From NCBI GenBank assembly GCA_017517815.1, contig JAFWYA010000058.1, positions 1 to 58,939 on the forward strand: a stretch of DNA of 58,939 bases. Direction: 5' to 3'. Numbering within the stretch: the first letter of the stretch is position 1; every line of letters starts with the position of its first letter. Positions 35,058 through 42,519 of the stretch are shown here, one piece after another. Origin of the DNA: Clostridia bacterium. Its GTDB lineage: Bacteria; Bacillota_A; Clostridia; Christensenellales; Aristaeellaceae. The position numbers were made by a program, and so were the translations under genes. The notes under the pieces were generated by a model that worked only from the letters and a program-made list of their open reading frames with translations, did not search any database and was not told the DNA's origin.

Positions 35058-35945
35058 ATGGCCAATTATGTACTGAGCTGCTGCTCCACCGCCGATTTAA
35101 GCGAACAGCATTTTATTGATCGCGACATCCATTACATCTGCTTCCACTACATGCTGGACGGCAAAAACTATGCCGACGATCTGGGCAAGTCCATCCCCTT
35201 TGACCAGTTCTATCAGGCAATGGTGGACGGTGCTGAGACCCGCACCTCTCAGGTGAACGCCGAGGAATATGCCGAGTATTTTGAGCAGTTTCTCAAGGAA
35301 GGCAAGGACATCCTGCACGTTTCCCTGTCCAGCGGCATTTCCGGTTCCTTCAATTCCGCCCGCATCGCCCGCACCGAGCTGGTGGAAAAGTATCCCGACC
35401 GCAAGATCTACATTGTGGACTCTTTGAACGCTTCTTCTGGTTTCGGCCTGCTGGTGGACAAACTGGCTGATCTTCGCGACGAGGGCATGGATCTGGAGAC
35501 GCTGTATGCCTGGGTGGAAGAACACAAGCTGGAGTTCCATGCCTGGTTCTTCTCCACCGACCTGACCTTCTACGTCAAGGGCGGGCGCATTTCGAAGGCC
35601 AGCGGCTGGTTTGGCACCATGCTGCATATCTGCCCCCTGCTCAATATGGATAACGAAGGCCGACTCATTCCCCGCCAGAAGCTGCGCGGCAAACCGAAGG
35701 CCATCCGCGAGATCGTCGCCAGCATGGAAAAGCATACTAAAGACGGCCTCAACTACAGCGGCAAGTGCTTTATGTCCCACTCCGCCTGTCTGGAGGATGC
35801 GCAGGCGGTTGCCAAGCTGATTGAAGAGCGTTTCCCAAACCTTGACGGCAAGGTGGTTATCAACAGCGTTGGCACCACCATCGGCAGCCATACCGGCCCC
35901 GGCACTGTCGCCCTGTTCTTCCAGGGCGATAAGCGCGTGGACTAA
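35058..35945 (+). CDS. DegV-family fatty-acid-binding protein
   Basis: The 295-residue protein has the DegV fold: N-terminal CSTADLSEQ, SQVNAEEYAEYFEQFL, HVSLSSGISGSFNSA (the conserved SxxSGTY-like loop), VDSLNASSGFGLLV and TTIGSHTGPGTVALFF. These proteins bind fatty acids; some (FakB) present them to the FakA kinase. No fakA is adjacent. GAAAGCGAG is a weak ribosome site. Confidence 0.92.
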   Translation: MANYVLSCCSTADLSEQHFIDRDIHYICFHYMLDGKNYADDLGKSIPFDQFYQAMVDGAETRTSQVNAEEYAEYFEQFLKEGKDILHVSLSSGISGSFNSARIARTELVEKYPDRKIYIVDSLNASSGFGLLVDKLADLRDEGMDLETLYAWVEEHKLEFHAWFFSTDLTFYVKGGRISKASGWFGTMLHICPLLNMDNEGRLIPRQKLRGKPKAIREIVASMEKHTKDGLNYSGKCFMSHSACLEDAQAVAKLIEERFPNLDGKVVINSVGTTIGSHTGPGTVALFFQGDKRVD

Positions 35946-35963
35946 GTCACCGAATTGAAAAGC

Positions 35964-35997
35964 AACAAACGCCAAACTGCAGTTTGGCGTTTGTTCT
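35964..35997. terminator. Terminator after degV, first copy of a duplicated palindrome
   Basis: A perfect 32-base palindrome, arms AACAAACGCCAAACTG and its complement. A near-identical copy lies at 36895-36932. Confidence 0.9.
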
Positions 35998-36001
35998 GTT
36001 T

Positions 36002-36748
36002 TCACTTTACATAGTTCCCGAAACGTTCCATAAATTGTTCAAACTCATATTCATCCGTTATCCAAACGATCACATGAGCTTGTTCGATCCCCAAGCGGTT
36101 ATAAGCTTCCCAGCGATGGTTTCCATCGCTAAGTTCAAATATTCCTGTCGTCTGACCATACGGAATCATAAAATGTACCACAAGTGGTGGAATATCCGCA
36201 TCCTGCAAAATTGCATTCATTAGCTGCTGCACATGCTTCTCCCACGTTTCAGGATCCACCCGATATTGTAACTTTTCTTCCACAGGACCTGTACATCTTT
36301 TGAAAAAAGTGAGTGGCATCTTAATAGGACCAATAAAAATTCGGTCAACGATCTTTAGTCCATCGGAAAATGGTTTATTATCTCCATCAGACAGCAGATA
36401 GGCATGTACCCAATCCTCCAGTTTTCCCTGTCGCGCCCATTCCTGTGCCGATGAGAGTGTGCCATGATGTTCCATCTTCGCCCCCTCCTTTCTGTTGTAA
36501 ACAATCCTCCTGATTGATTCGCAGGAAAGATTATAGCTATCAGCCAGTTGCTCTACGCTTTCACCAACAGCAAAATGTGAACGAATCTCACAATTGCGCT
36601 CGATTAACATTTGGCGGCACCCGCTGACCTCTCCCCATTGCTGTCTGCATTGACGTGCTGGAACATACATCAATTTGCCAGAAATGTATTTCTGTACCTC
36701 TCTCAATAAAGCTTCCGGTAAAAGTTCACCGGCATTCTGATACTTCAT
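36002..36748 (-). CDS. CD3324-like regulator fused to a ParB-like domain, with an internal start
   Basis: Residues 1-85 resemble CD3324-family/Mor-like DNA-binding proteins (MKYQNAGELLPEALLREVQ, KLMYVP, WGEVSG, RNCEIRSHFAVGESVEQLA, LSCESIRRIVY). Residues 92-248 resemble the ParB/Srx-type nuclease domain (GIFELSDGNHRWEAYNRLG, then HVIVWIT). Between them AAAGGAGGGGGCGAAG, which encodes K-E-G-A-K, is a strong ribosome site seven bases before ATG 36475. The second domain can therefore also be made alone (157 residues). This looks like two genes joined by loss of the first stop. Function is unknown: DNA binding plus a possible nuclease or nucleotide-binding domain. Confidence 0.7.
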   Translation of the reverse strand: MKYQNAGELLPEALLREVQKYISGKLMYVPARQCRQQWGEVSGCRQMLIERNCEIRSHFAVGESVEQLADSYNLSCESIRRIVYNRKEGAKMEHHGTLSSAQEWARQGKLEDWVHAYLLSDGDNKPFSDGLKIVDRIFIGPIKMPLTFFKRCTGPVEEKLQYRVDPETWEKHVQQLMNAILQDADIPPLVVHFMIPYGQTTGIFELSDGNHRWEAYNRLGIEQAHVIVWITDEYEFEQFMERFGNYVK

Positions 36749-36894
36749 TCATTTCTCTCCTTCCATTGACAGTATACAGACGGACAGCCTCTTTTGGCTA
36801 TACCACAAATAAATGATAGAGATTTTTGACATACCTGCATATACCAAAACCACCAGCGAAGCTGGTGGTTTTTTTACGCCGAAGCAAACAATGC
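36749..36894. terminator. Orphan terminator in the segment next to the fusion gene
   Basis: At 36847-36877 a perfect 11-bp stem (AAACCACCAGC/GCTGGTGGTTT) with a GAA loop and T-run faces rightward, but no plus-strand gene precedes it. GGAGAG at about 36753-36758 serves the fusion gene on the minus strand. No gene is seen here. Confidence 0.75.
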
Positions 36895-36932
36895 AACAAA
36901 CGCCAAACTGCAGTTGCAGTTTGGCGTTTGTT
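36895..36932 (-). terminator. Terminator of the Hint gene, second copy of the duplicated palindrome
   Basis: It has the same arms as 35964-35995 with six extra bases (CAGTTG) at the centre, and a T-run in the minus direction. The 23 bases starting GCAACAAACG are identical in both copies. Confidence 0.9.
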
Positions 36933-36946
36933 TTAAAAGTATTATG

Positions 36947-37345
36947 TCAAAAACGCAGCTTTTGGAAGAATTCCTCGCTTTGGCTGGTCGCTCCGCTAAA
37001 GTGAGGCCAAGCATCAATGCCATCGTAGCTTTTTCTGGGAATAATATGGATATGAAAATGCGGAACCGACTGCCCTGCGCTCTCATCGCTCGCGTTCAGC
37101 AGATTGACACCTTCGTATCCGCAATGTTCCACGCAATGTTTTGCCACTTTTTTGACCGCCGACATCAACTGGGCGAGCGTATCATCGTCACAGTCAAGAA
37201 TGCATTTGACATGTTTTTTGGGAATTGCAAGCATGTGGCCATCAACATCTCCGGCAATATCCATAAAAACCATCGTATGCTCATCTTCATACACTTTCAG
37301 GCAGGAGAGTTCTCCGGCTGCAATTTGACAGAATATACAGTTCAT
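36947..37345 (-). CDS. Hint-type HIT family protein
   Basis: The 132-residue protein has CIFCQIAAGE at the start (zinc or structural cysteines), GHMLAIPKKHV, and the triad HFHIHIIPR. This is the classic Hint purine phosphoramidase layout. ATG 37345 follows AAGGGGA. The frame extends to 37402 but without a good start. Confidence 0.92.
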   Translation of the reverse strand: MNCIFCQIAAGELSCLKVYEDEHTMVFMDIAGDVDGHMLAIPKKHVKCILDCDDDTLAQLMSAVKKVAKHCVEHCGYEGVNLLNASDESAGQSVPHFHIHIIPRKSYDGIDAWPHFSGATSQSEEFFQKLRF

Positions 37346-37389
37346 CTTTCGTCCCCTTCGTTTTAACCTGATAAAATCTTTATGCCATA

Positions 37390-37431
37390 CAACAACAGGC
37401 ACAGCGAATCGATCTGCTGTGCCTGTTGTTG
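37390..37431. terminator. Terminator between the UPF0210 and Hint genes
   Basis: A perfect 16-bp stem (CAACAACAGGCACAGC/GCTGTGCCTGTTGTTG) with a 10-nt loop starts immediately after the UPF0210 stop (minus strand). No clear T-run is visible beyond TTTTAT-like bases. Confidence 0.75.
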
Positions 37432-38778
37432 TCAGTTCCTCAAACTGTGCAGCGGTGCCGGGATACGGCCGCCGCGCTCGATAAACTCGTCATTCTTGTA
37501 ATTGTTGACGTTCATGATGGGAGCATAACCGAACAGGCCGCCAAAGTTGACGGTATCGCCGGCCTTTTTGCCGGGGGCAGGGATCACGCGCACAGCGGTG
37601 GTCTTGTTGTTGACCATGCCGATGGCAGCTTCATCCGCAATGATGCCCGCAATGGTGTTGGCGCTGGTGTCGCCGGGAATGGCGATCATATCCAGGCCCA
37701 CGGAGCAAACGCAGGTCATGGCTTCCATCTTTTCAAGGCTGAGGCACTTGGCGGCAGCCGCCTCGATCATGCCGATATCCTCGCTGACGGGAATAAACGC
37801 GCCGCTCAGGCCGCCCACATGGCTGGACGCCATCACGCCGCCCTTCTTGACCATATCGTTAAGCATGGCCAGCGCAGCGGTCGTGCCGGGAGCACCCGCC
37901 ATTTCAAGGCCCATTTCGCTGAGCATGTAGGCCACGCTGTCGCCGCGCGCGGGGGTGGGAGCCAGCGACAGATCGACGATGCCATAGGGCACTCCCAGAC
38001 GTTTGGCAGCTTCCTGTGCCACCAGTTCGCCCACGCGGGTGATTTTGAAGGCAGTGCGCTTGATGGTTTCAGCCAGCACGTCAAAGGGCTGACCATGCAC
38101 CTCCGCCAGAGCGCGCTGCACCACGCCGGGGCCGCTTACGCCCACGTTCACCACACATTCCGGCTCGCCCACGCCGTGGAAAGCGCCAGCCATGAAGGGG
38201 TTGTCCTCCACAGCGTTGCAGAAAACCACGATCTTGGCACAGCCGAAAGCATCGGTATCAGCTGTGAGCTCTGCCGTCTTCTTGATCACATGGCCCATCT
38301 TACGCACGGCATCCATGTTGATGCCGCTGCGGGTGGAGCCCACGTTCACGCTGCCGCACAGACGCTCGGTTTTGGCAAACACCTCAGGCATGGCTTCCAG
38401 CAGGATCTCTTCAGCGCGGGTCGCGCCCTTGTGCATCAGCGCGCCAAAGCCGCCGATGAAGTTTACGCCAACCTCCTGAGCGGCCTTGTCCAGCGCCACA
38501 GCGATCTGCATGGGATCGTCGCCGCTGATCATGCTCACAGGCGTTACACTGATGCGCTTGTTGACGATCGGCACGCCCAGTTCACTTTCCAGCTCATTAC
38601 CCACCCTGACGAGATTTTTGGCCAGGCGGGTCACCTTTTCATACACTGCCTCCGCCGTTTCACGGTCGGTGTTGCGCTTGCAGCTGAGCAGGCTGATACC
38701 CATCGTGATGGTGCGGATGTCAAAGTGCTGTTCGTGGATCATCTGCATCGTCTGCAGAATCTCATTGACCTCGATCAT
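37432..38778 (-). CDS. UPF0210 / PFL-family protein
   Basis: The 448-residue protein belongs to the DUF711/UPF0210 family, whose fold resembles glycyl-radical enzymes but whose reaction is unknown. It matches over its whole length: [66 protein letters not shown] and [14 protein letters not shown]. It forms a pair with the ACT-domain gene 15 bases upstream, an arrangement conserved in Firmicutes. Confidence 0.93.
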   Translation of the reverse strand: MIEVNEILQTMQMIHEQHFDIRTITMGISLLSCKRNTDRETAEAVYEKVTRLAKNLVRVGNELESELGVPIVNKRISVTPVSMISGDDPMQIAVALDKAAQEVGVNFIGGFGALMHKGATRAEEILLEAMPEVFAKTERLCGSVNVGSTRSGINMDAVRKMGHVIKKTAELTADTDAFGCAKIVVFCNAVEDNPFMAGAFHGVGEPECVVNVGVSGPGVVQRALAEVHGQPFDVLAETIKRTAFKITRVGELVAQEAAKRLGVPYGIVDLSLAPTPARGDSVAYMLSEMGLEMAGAPGTTAALAMLNDMVKKGGVMASSHVGGLSGAFIPVSEDIGMIEAAAAKCLSLEKMEAMTCVCSVGLDMIAIPGDTSANTIAGIIADEAAIGMVNNKTTAVRVIPAPGKKAGDTVNFGGLFGYAPIMNVNNYKNDEFIERGGRIPAPLHSLRN

Positions 38779-38793
38779 GTCATCAGCCTCCCG

Positions 38794-39066
38794 TCAGATG
38801 CGGTGCATGGCGTCGAAGATATCGGCGCGCTGAATATTGATGACCTCGCCCAGCTCTTCGCCCACAACATTGAGCTTCTCAGCAACGGTGCTGAACGCAA
38901 CGCTTGCATCAGTCATATCCACAATCATCAGCATGGTGAAATAACCGTCCAAAATGGTCTGGGAAATTTCCAGAACATTGATATTCATTTCAAAAAGCGC
39001 AGTACTTACCTTGGCGATGATACCCGGCTTATCCTTGCCGGTTACAGAAACCAGAGCCTTTTGCAT
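38794..39066 (-). CDS. ACT domain protein (UPF0237)
   Basis: The 90-residue protein is a single ACT domain (ALVSVTGKDKPGIIAKVSTAL, INVLEISQTILDGYFTMLMIVD), the small-molecule-binding module of amino-acid-responsive regulators. ATG 39066 follows AAGGAGG. The frame extends upstream to 39147 but runs through the promoter. Together with the UPF0210 gene it forms a conserved pair. Confidence 0.93.
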   Translation of the reverse strand: MQKALVSVTGKDKPGIIAKVSTALFEMNINVLEISQTILDGYFTMLMIVDMTDASVAFSTVAEKLNVVGEELGEVINIQRADIFDAMHRI

Positions 39067-39097
39067 GGGTTTCTCCTCCTTATACGAGAATGGTGTT

Positions 39098-39126
39098 ACT
39101 TTACCGCGCGGGCTGCAAATTGTCAA
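39098..39126 (-). promoter_or_regulatory. Promoter of the ACT/UPF0210 pair
   Basis: On the minus strand, TTGACA (39121-39126), a 17-nt spacer and TAAAGT (39098-39103) precede the ACT-domain gene. Confidence 0.65.
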
Positions 39127-39193
39127 GGCTGGCTTGCATTTTTTCAACTTTTGTGTATCATTGTAAGGTATTCTTCAGAAAGGCGGCCTGTAG

Positions 39194-40039
39194 ATGCAAA
39201 AACGCGCAATCGCAGTTCACGACATCTCCTGCGTGGGGCGCTGTTCCCTGACGGTGGCTCTTCCGGTACTTTCGGCAGCAGGGCTTAATACCGCCGTGGT
39301 GCCCACTGCTCTTTTAAGCACGCACACAGGCGAATTCACCGGCTATACCCATATGGATCTCAGCAGCCAGCTGCACCCGATCGCGCAGCATTTAAGCACG
39401 CTGGAGCTGCATTACGATACTTTTTATTCCGGTTATCTGGCCAATGGCGCACAGGTGGATGAGGTACTGCGCATGATGGACCTGCTCTGTGATGCGCAGA
39501 CGCACATCTTTGTCGACCCCGCCTTTGGCGACCACGGGCGTATGTATTCGCTGATGGATGAAAGCATGCCGCGGCAGATGCGCAGGCTGGTCAGCCGCGC
39601 ACGCACCATCGTGCCCAACAAGACCGAAGCCGCCTTCCTTCTGGGCGAGCCCTATCCCGGCGAAGGAGCGGATGAAGCCTGTATTTCGGACTACTGCTGC
39701 AGGCTTGCACAGCTGGGACCGCAAAATGTGGTCATCACAGACGTCAGTTTCCGCCCCGGCCAGACCGGTGTAGCCGTTTATTCGCAGGGAATGGCTCAGC
39801 CTGTTTACCTCTTCCGCGAACGCATCGACCGCGTGTTTCATGGTACCGGAGACGTGTTTGCATCCTTCCTGCTGGGTGCGCTGATGAATAATCAGCCGCT
39901 GGAAACAGCTGTAAACACCGCGCTGGACTTTACCCATGCCGGCATTTGCGAAACACTTGCCAGCGGCGAACCGCTGCGCTATGGCGTGCAGTTTGAAAAG
40001 GTGCTTCCGGCCTATTGGGAACGGCTCATGCAAAAATAG
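39194..40039 (+). CDS. Pyridoxal/pyridoxamine kinase
   Basis: The 281-residue ribokinase-fold enzyme phosphorylates pyridoxal, pyridoxamine or pyridoxine for vitamin B6 salvage. It has HDISCVGRCSLTVALPVLSAAG at its N-terminus, VDPAFGDHG, IVPNKTEAAFLLG and the anion hole/catalytic loop HGTGDVFASFLLGAL. AAAGGCGG precedes the ATG. It is transcribed away from the ACT gene. Confidence 0.92.
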   Translation: MQKRAIAVHDISCVGRCSLTVALPVLSAAGLNTAVVPTALLSTHTGEFTGYTHMDLSSQLHPIAQHLSTLELHYDTFYSGYLANGAQVDEVLRMMDLLCDAQTHIFVDPAFGDHGRMYSLMDESMPRQMRRLVSRARTIVPNKTEAAFLLGEPYPGEGADEACISDYCCRLAQLGPQNVVITDVSFRPGQTGVAVYSQGMAQPVYLFRERIDRVFHGTGDVFASFLLGALMNNQPLETAVNTALDFTHAGICETLASGEPLRYGVQFEKVLPAYWERLMQK

Positions 40040-40065
40040 TTCAGTTTGGCAAATATGCCGCATAT

Positions 40066-40098
40066 CCTCTCCAAAACTGTGTTTGGGGAGGTTTTTTT
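40066..40098 (+). terminator. Terminator that contains the yqfC ribosome site
   Basis: A 10-bp stem with one G-U pair (CCTCTCCAAA/TTTGGGGAGG) and seven T residues. GGGGAGG in the 3' arm is also the ribosome site for yqfC, whose ATG (40099) directly follows the T-run. It follows the pyridoxal kinase stop by 26 bases. Confidence 0.8.
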
Positions 40099-40359
40099 AT
40101 GCTCGACAGGCTCAGACAGGCGGATATTCCGCAGGAGCTGGTGTTCGGGTGGCCGCGTTCTGTGCTTCTGGGTGATGAAAAGCTGATCGTGGAGCAGCAT
40201 CAGGGCATTTACGCCTGCACAGAACAGGAGATCATTCTCAAAACCCTTTGCGGACACCTTGTCATCACCGGCGAAAGGCTGTCGCTCTCGCGTTACGACC
40301 GCGACGGTCTGGTGGTTTTCGGCAGGATTGAAAAGTTGTCCTACCGCCCGAAAGGATGA
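40099..40359 (+). CDS. yqfC: Sporulation protein YqfC (YabP/YqfC family)
   Basis: The 86-residue protein has the YabP/YqfC signature, with IILKTLCGHLVITGERLSL followed by GLVVFGRIEKLSY. B. subtilis yqfC is expressed in the mother cell under sigma-E. The start is fixed by the ribosome site in the terminator hairpin. It overlaps yqfD by four bases and opens the conserved yqfC-yqfD-phoH-pgpH-ybeY-era cluster. Confidence 0.88.
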   Translation: MLDRLRQADIPQELVFGWPRSVLLGDEKLIVEQHQGIYACTEQEIILKTLCGHLVITGERLSLSRYDRDGLVVFGRIEKLSYRPKG

Positions 40360-41513
40360 GGCCTTTGAAGCCAGTTCGTCTTGGCTGCTTTATCCATCGC
40401 TTCTGCGTCACAGGTTTGAATCTGGAACGTTTTCTGAATCTTCTCAGCAAAAACGGCATCCCGCTTGTGAGCATTCGACGCACGGACAGCCGCACACTTG
40501 TGTGCGAATGCTTTTCGTGTGATCTATCCGTCATCTGTGCACTTGCGCAGGAAAAAGGATGGCGCATTCATCACAGCGTTCCGCTAAGATGGTCGGCACG
40601 GCTTAGGTGGCTCAGGCAGCGCCCGGGCATTCCGGCTGGTGTTGTGCTGACGCTTGTGGCCGTAATGATCCTGTCCGGTTTTGTGTGGCGCGTGGAGATT
40701 CACGGGGCGGGCAGCTATCAGGCTGATATCTTGGCTTTTTTAAAAGAAAGCGGTTATTCAGCGGGGCGTACCCGCAATTCCATTGATGCCGAAGCGCTGG
40801 AGCAGCTGCTCACCCACCGTTATCCAAAAATCGCATGGTTTCACGCCTATGTTTCCGGCGTCACGCTGACGGTGGATGTCACTCCTGGCGTCCCCATGCC
40901 TGATCTGCCGTCTGATGTTCCGTGTGATATCGTGGCATCCCGCGGCGGTATCGTTGAATCCATTCAGGTCTACGCAGGAACCGCTGCCGTCAAGCCCGGC
41001 GACATCGTTCGGAAAGGGCAGACATTGATTCGAGGGATCGAACGTTCCTTCGACGGAGCGACGGTTGACGTTGCTGCCGAAGGGCTGATAAATGCACGCT
41101 GCTGGCAGTCGTGTACCGTGCAGACGCCTCTATACGAGATCGCAAGCGAAGAAACCGGCCGTCAAACTGTTCTCACCCGGATTGTTACTCCTGTATGGCA
41201 GCAGCCTGTTCAAACCGCCGATTATCTGGCCTACAATACTTATATGGAAGAAATGCCCGTAGGCGGAAGCTTTTTCCCCATTGTCCTGCAGCGCATCACG
41301 CAGCGTGAGGTCAGTATGCACTACATTCCCCGAGATTTGGAAAACGTACGTCAGGAAGCAGCCGAAGCAGCGCTGAAACGCTTGAAATTACGGCTGTTTG
41401 GCTATGAGATCATTGACAAATGGGTAGATTATTGTATGATAGAAGGTGAATCATTGGCCGCAACCGCCACCGGTGAATGGCTGATGGATATCGGCGTTGT
41501 ACAAACGCCGTGA
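40356..41513 (+). CDS. yqfD: Sporulation protein YqfD
   Basis: The 385-residue protein has a cytoplasmic N-terminal domain of about 85 residues, one membrane helix (AGVVLTLVAVMILSGFVW) and an extracytoplasmic part beginning VEIHGAGSYQADIL. It contains GGIVESIQVYAGTAAVKPGD and a C-terminal region typical of YqfD. The gene overlaps yqfC (ATGA), as in other spore formers, and supports a sporulating lineage. Confidence 0.92.
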   Translation: MRPLKPVRLGCFIHRFCVTGLNLERFLNLLSKNGIPLVSIRRTDSRTLVCECFSCDLSVICALAQEKGWRIHHSVPLRWSARLRWLRQRPGIPAGVVLTLVAVMILSGFVWRVEIHGAGSYQADILAFLKESGYSAGRTRNSIDAEALEQLLTHRYPKIAWFHAYVSGVTLTVDVTPGVPMPDLPSDVPCDIVASRGGIVESIQVYAGTAAVKPGDIVRKGQTLIRGIERSFDGATVDVAAEGLINARCWQSCTVQTPLYEIASEETGRQTVLTRIVTPVWQQPVQTADYLAYNTYMEEMPVGGSFFPIVLQRITQREVSMHYIPRDLENVRQEAAEAALKRLKLRLFGYEIIDKWVDYCMIEGESLAATATGEWLMDIGVVQTP

Positions 41514-41529
41514 TCGGAGGCATGCCCCT

Positions 41530-42519
41530 TTGTCTGTGAACCCTGCTGTACGCGTCGAACTGACCAGTATGGACGCATATCTTTCTCTTTTTGGCGCCAA
41601 CGGGCGCAATCTTCCCATGATTGAAACCGAGCTGGATGTGGAGCTTACCGTGCGCGGTTCGGAGCTGCTGATCGACGGCAGTGAAGAAAACGCCATGATG
41701 GCCGCCGCTGTGGTGGAAAAGCTGATGGATCTGCATCAGCGCCATGCACAGATCGACCGCACCACGCTTCGATACGCTCTCAGCCTTGTGCGCACCGGCC
41801 AGCTGGATCAGCTGGATGATATCGCCTTTGAAGTTGTTGCCATCACCCATAAGGGCCGTCCTGTGCGCTGTAAAACGCTCGGCCAGTACGAATATGTCAA
41901 GGCTATCCGTGAGCATGAGCTGACCTTTGCCGTAGGCCCTGCCGGTACCGGCAAGACCTATCTGGCTATGGCGCTGGCGGTAGTAGCCCTGCGCAACAAG
42001 GAAATCGAACGCATCGTGCTCACGCGTCCTGCCGTGGAAGCCGGTGAAAAGCTGGGCTTCCTGCCCGGCGACCTCAGCCAGAAGGTTGACCCCTATCTGC
42101 GTCCGCTGTTTGACGCACTGTATGAAATGATGGGCGCAGAAAGCTATCAGCGCCTTGTGGAACGCGGCGTGCTGGAGGTGGCTCCGCTGGCCTACATGCG
42201 CGGCCGTACTCTGTCTGACAGCTTTATCATTCTTGACGAAGCACAGAACACCACGCCTGAACAGATGAAAATGTTCCTTACACGCTTTGGCGCAGGCAGC
42301 CGCGTAGTCGTAACCGGCGACGTAACGCAGACTGACCTTCCTTTGGGCAAGCAGAGCGGTCTTGTGCAGGCGCTGGACGTGCTGAAGGACGTTCCTGAAA
42401 TTGCCATTGTCAAACTGGGCCAGTCTGACGTTGTGCGTCACGACCTGGTGCAGACCGTTGTGAAAGCATATGAGGCTTACGAAAGAGCCCGGAGAGGTGG
42501 AGGAAATGAAGCCCGTTAA
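41530..42519 (+). CDS. phoH: PhoH-like ATPase
   Basis: The 329-residue protein has an N-terminal KH-like region and a PhoH ATPase domain: Walker A GPAGTGKTYLA, VLTRPAVEAGEKLGFLPGD, LDEAQNTTPEQMKMFLTRFG and VTGDVTQTDLP. I place the start at TTG 41530, nine bases after GGAGG; GTG 41536 is possible, while ATG 41497 lies inside yqfD. It overlaps the next gene by 14 bases. Confidence 0.93.
   Translation: MSVNPAVRVELTSMDAYLSLFGANGRNLPMIETELDVELTVRGSELLIDGSEENAMMAAAVVEKLMDLHQRHAQIDRTTLRYALSLVRTGQLDQLDDIAFEVVAITHKGRPVRCKTLGQYEYVKAIREHELTFAVGPAGTGKTYLAMALAVVALRNKEIERIVLTRPAVEAGEKLGFLPGDLSQKVDPYLRPLFDALYEMMGAESYQRLVERGVLEVAPLAYMRGRTLSDSFIILDEAQNTTPEQMKMFLTRFGAGSRVVVTGDVTQTDLPLGKQSGLVQALDVLKDVPEIAIVKLGQSDVVRHDLVQTVVKAYEAYERARRGGGNEAR

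Noticed and set aside
37426..39288. A 620-codon plus-strand open frame.
   Set aside because: It is antisense to the UPF0210 and ACT genes, which match known families over full length; it has no ribosome site and an unnatural composition rich in His and Ala.
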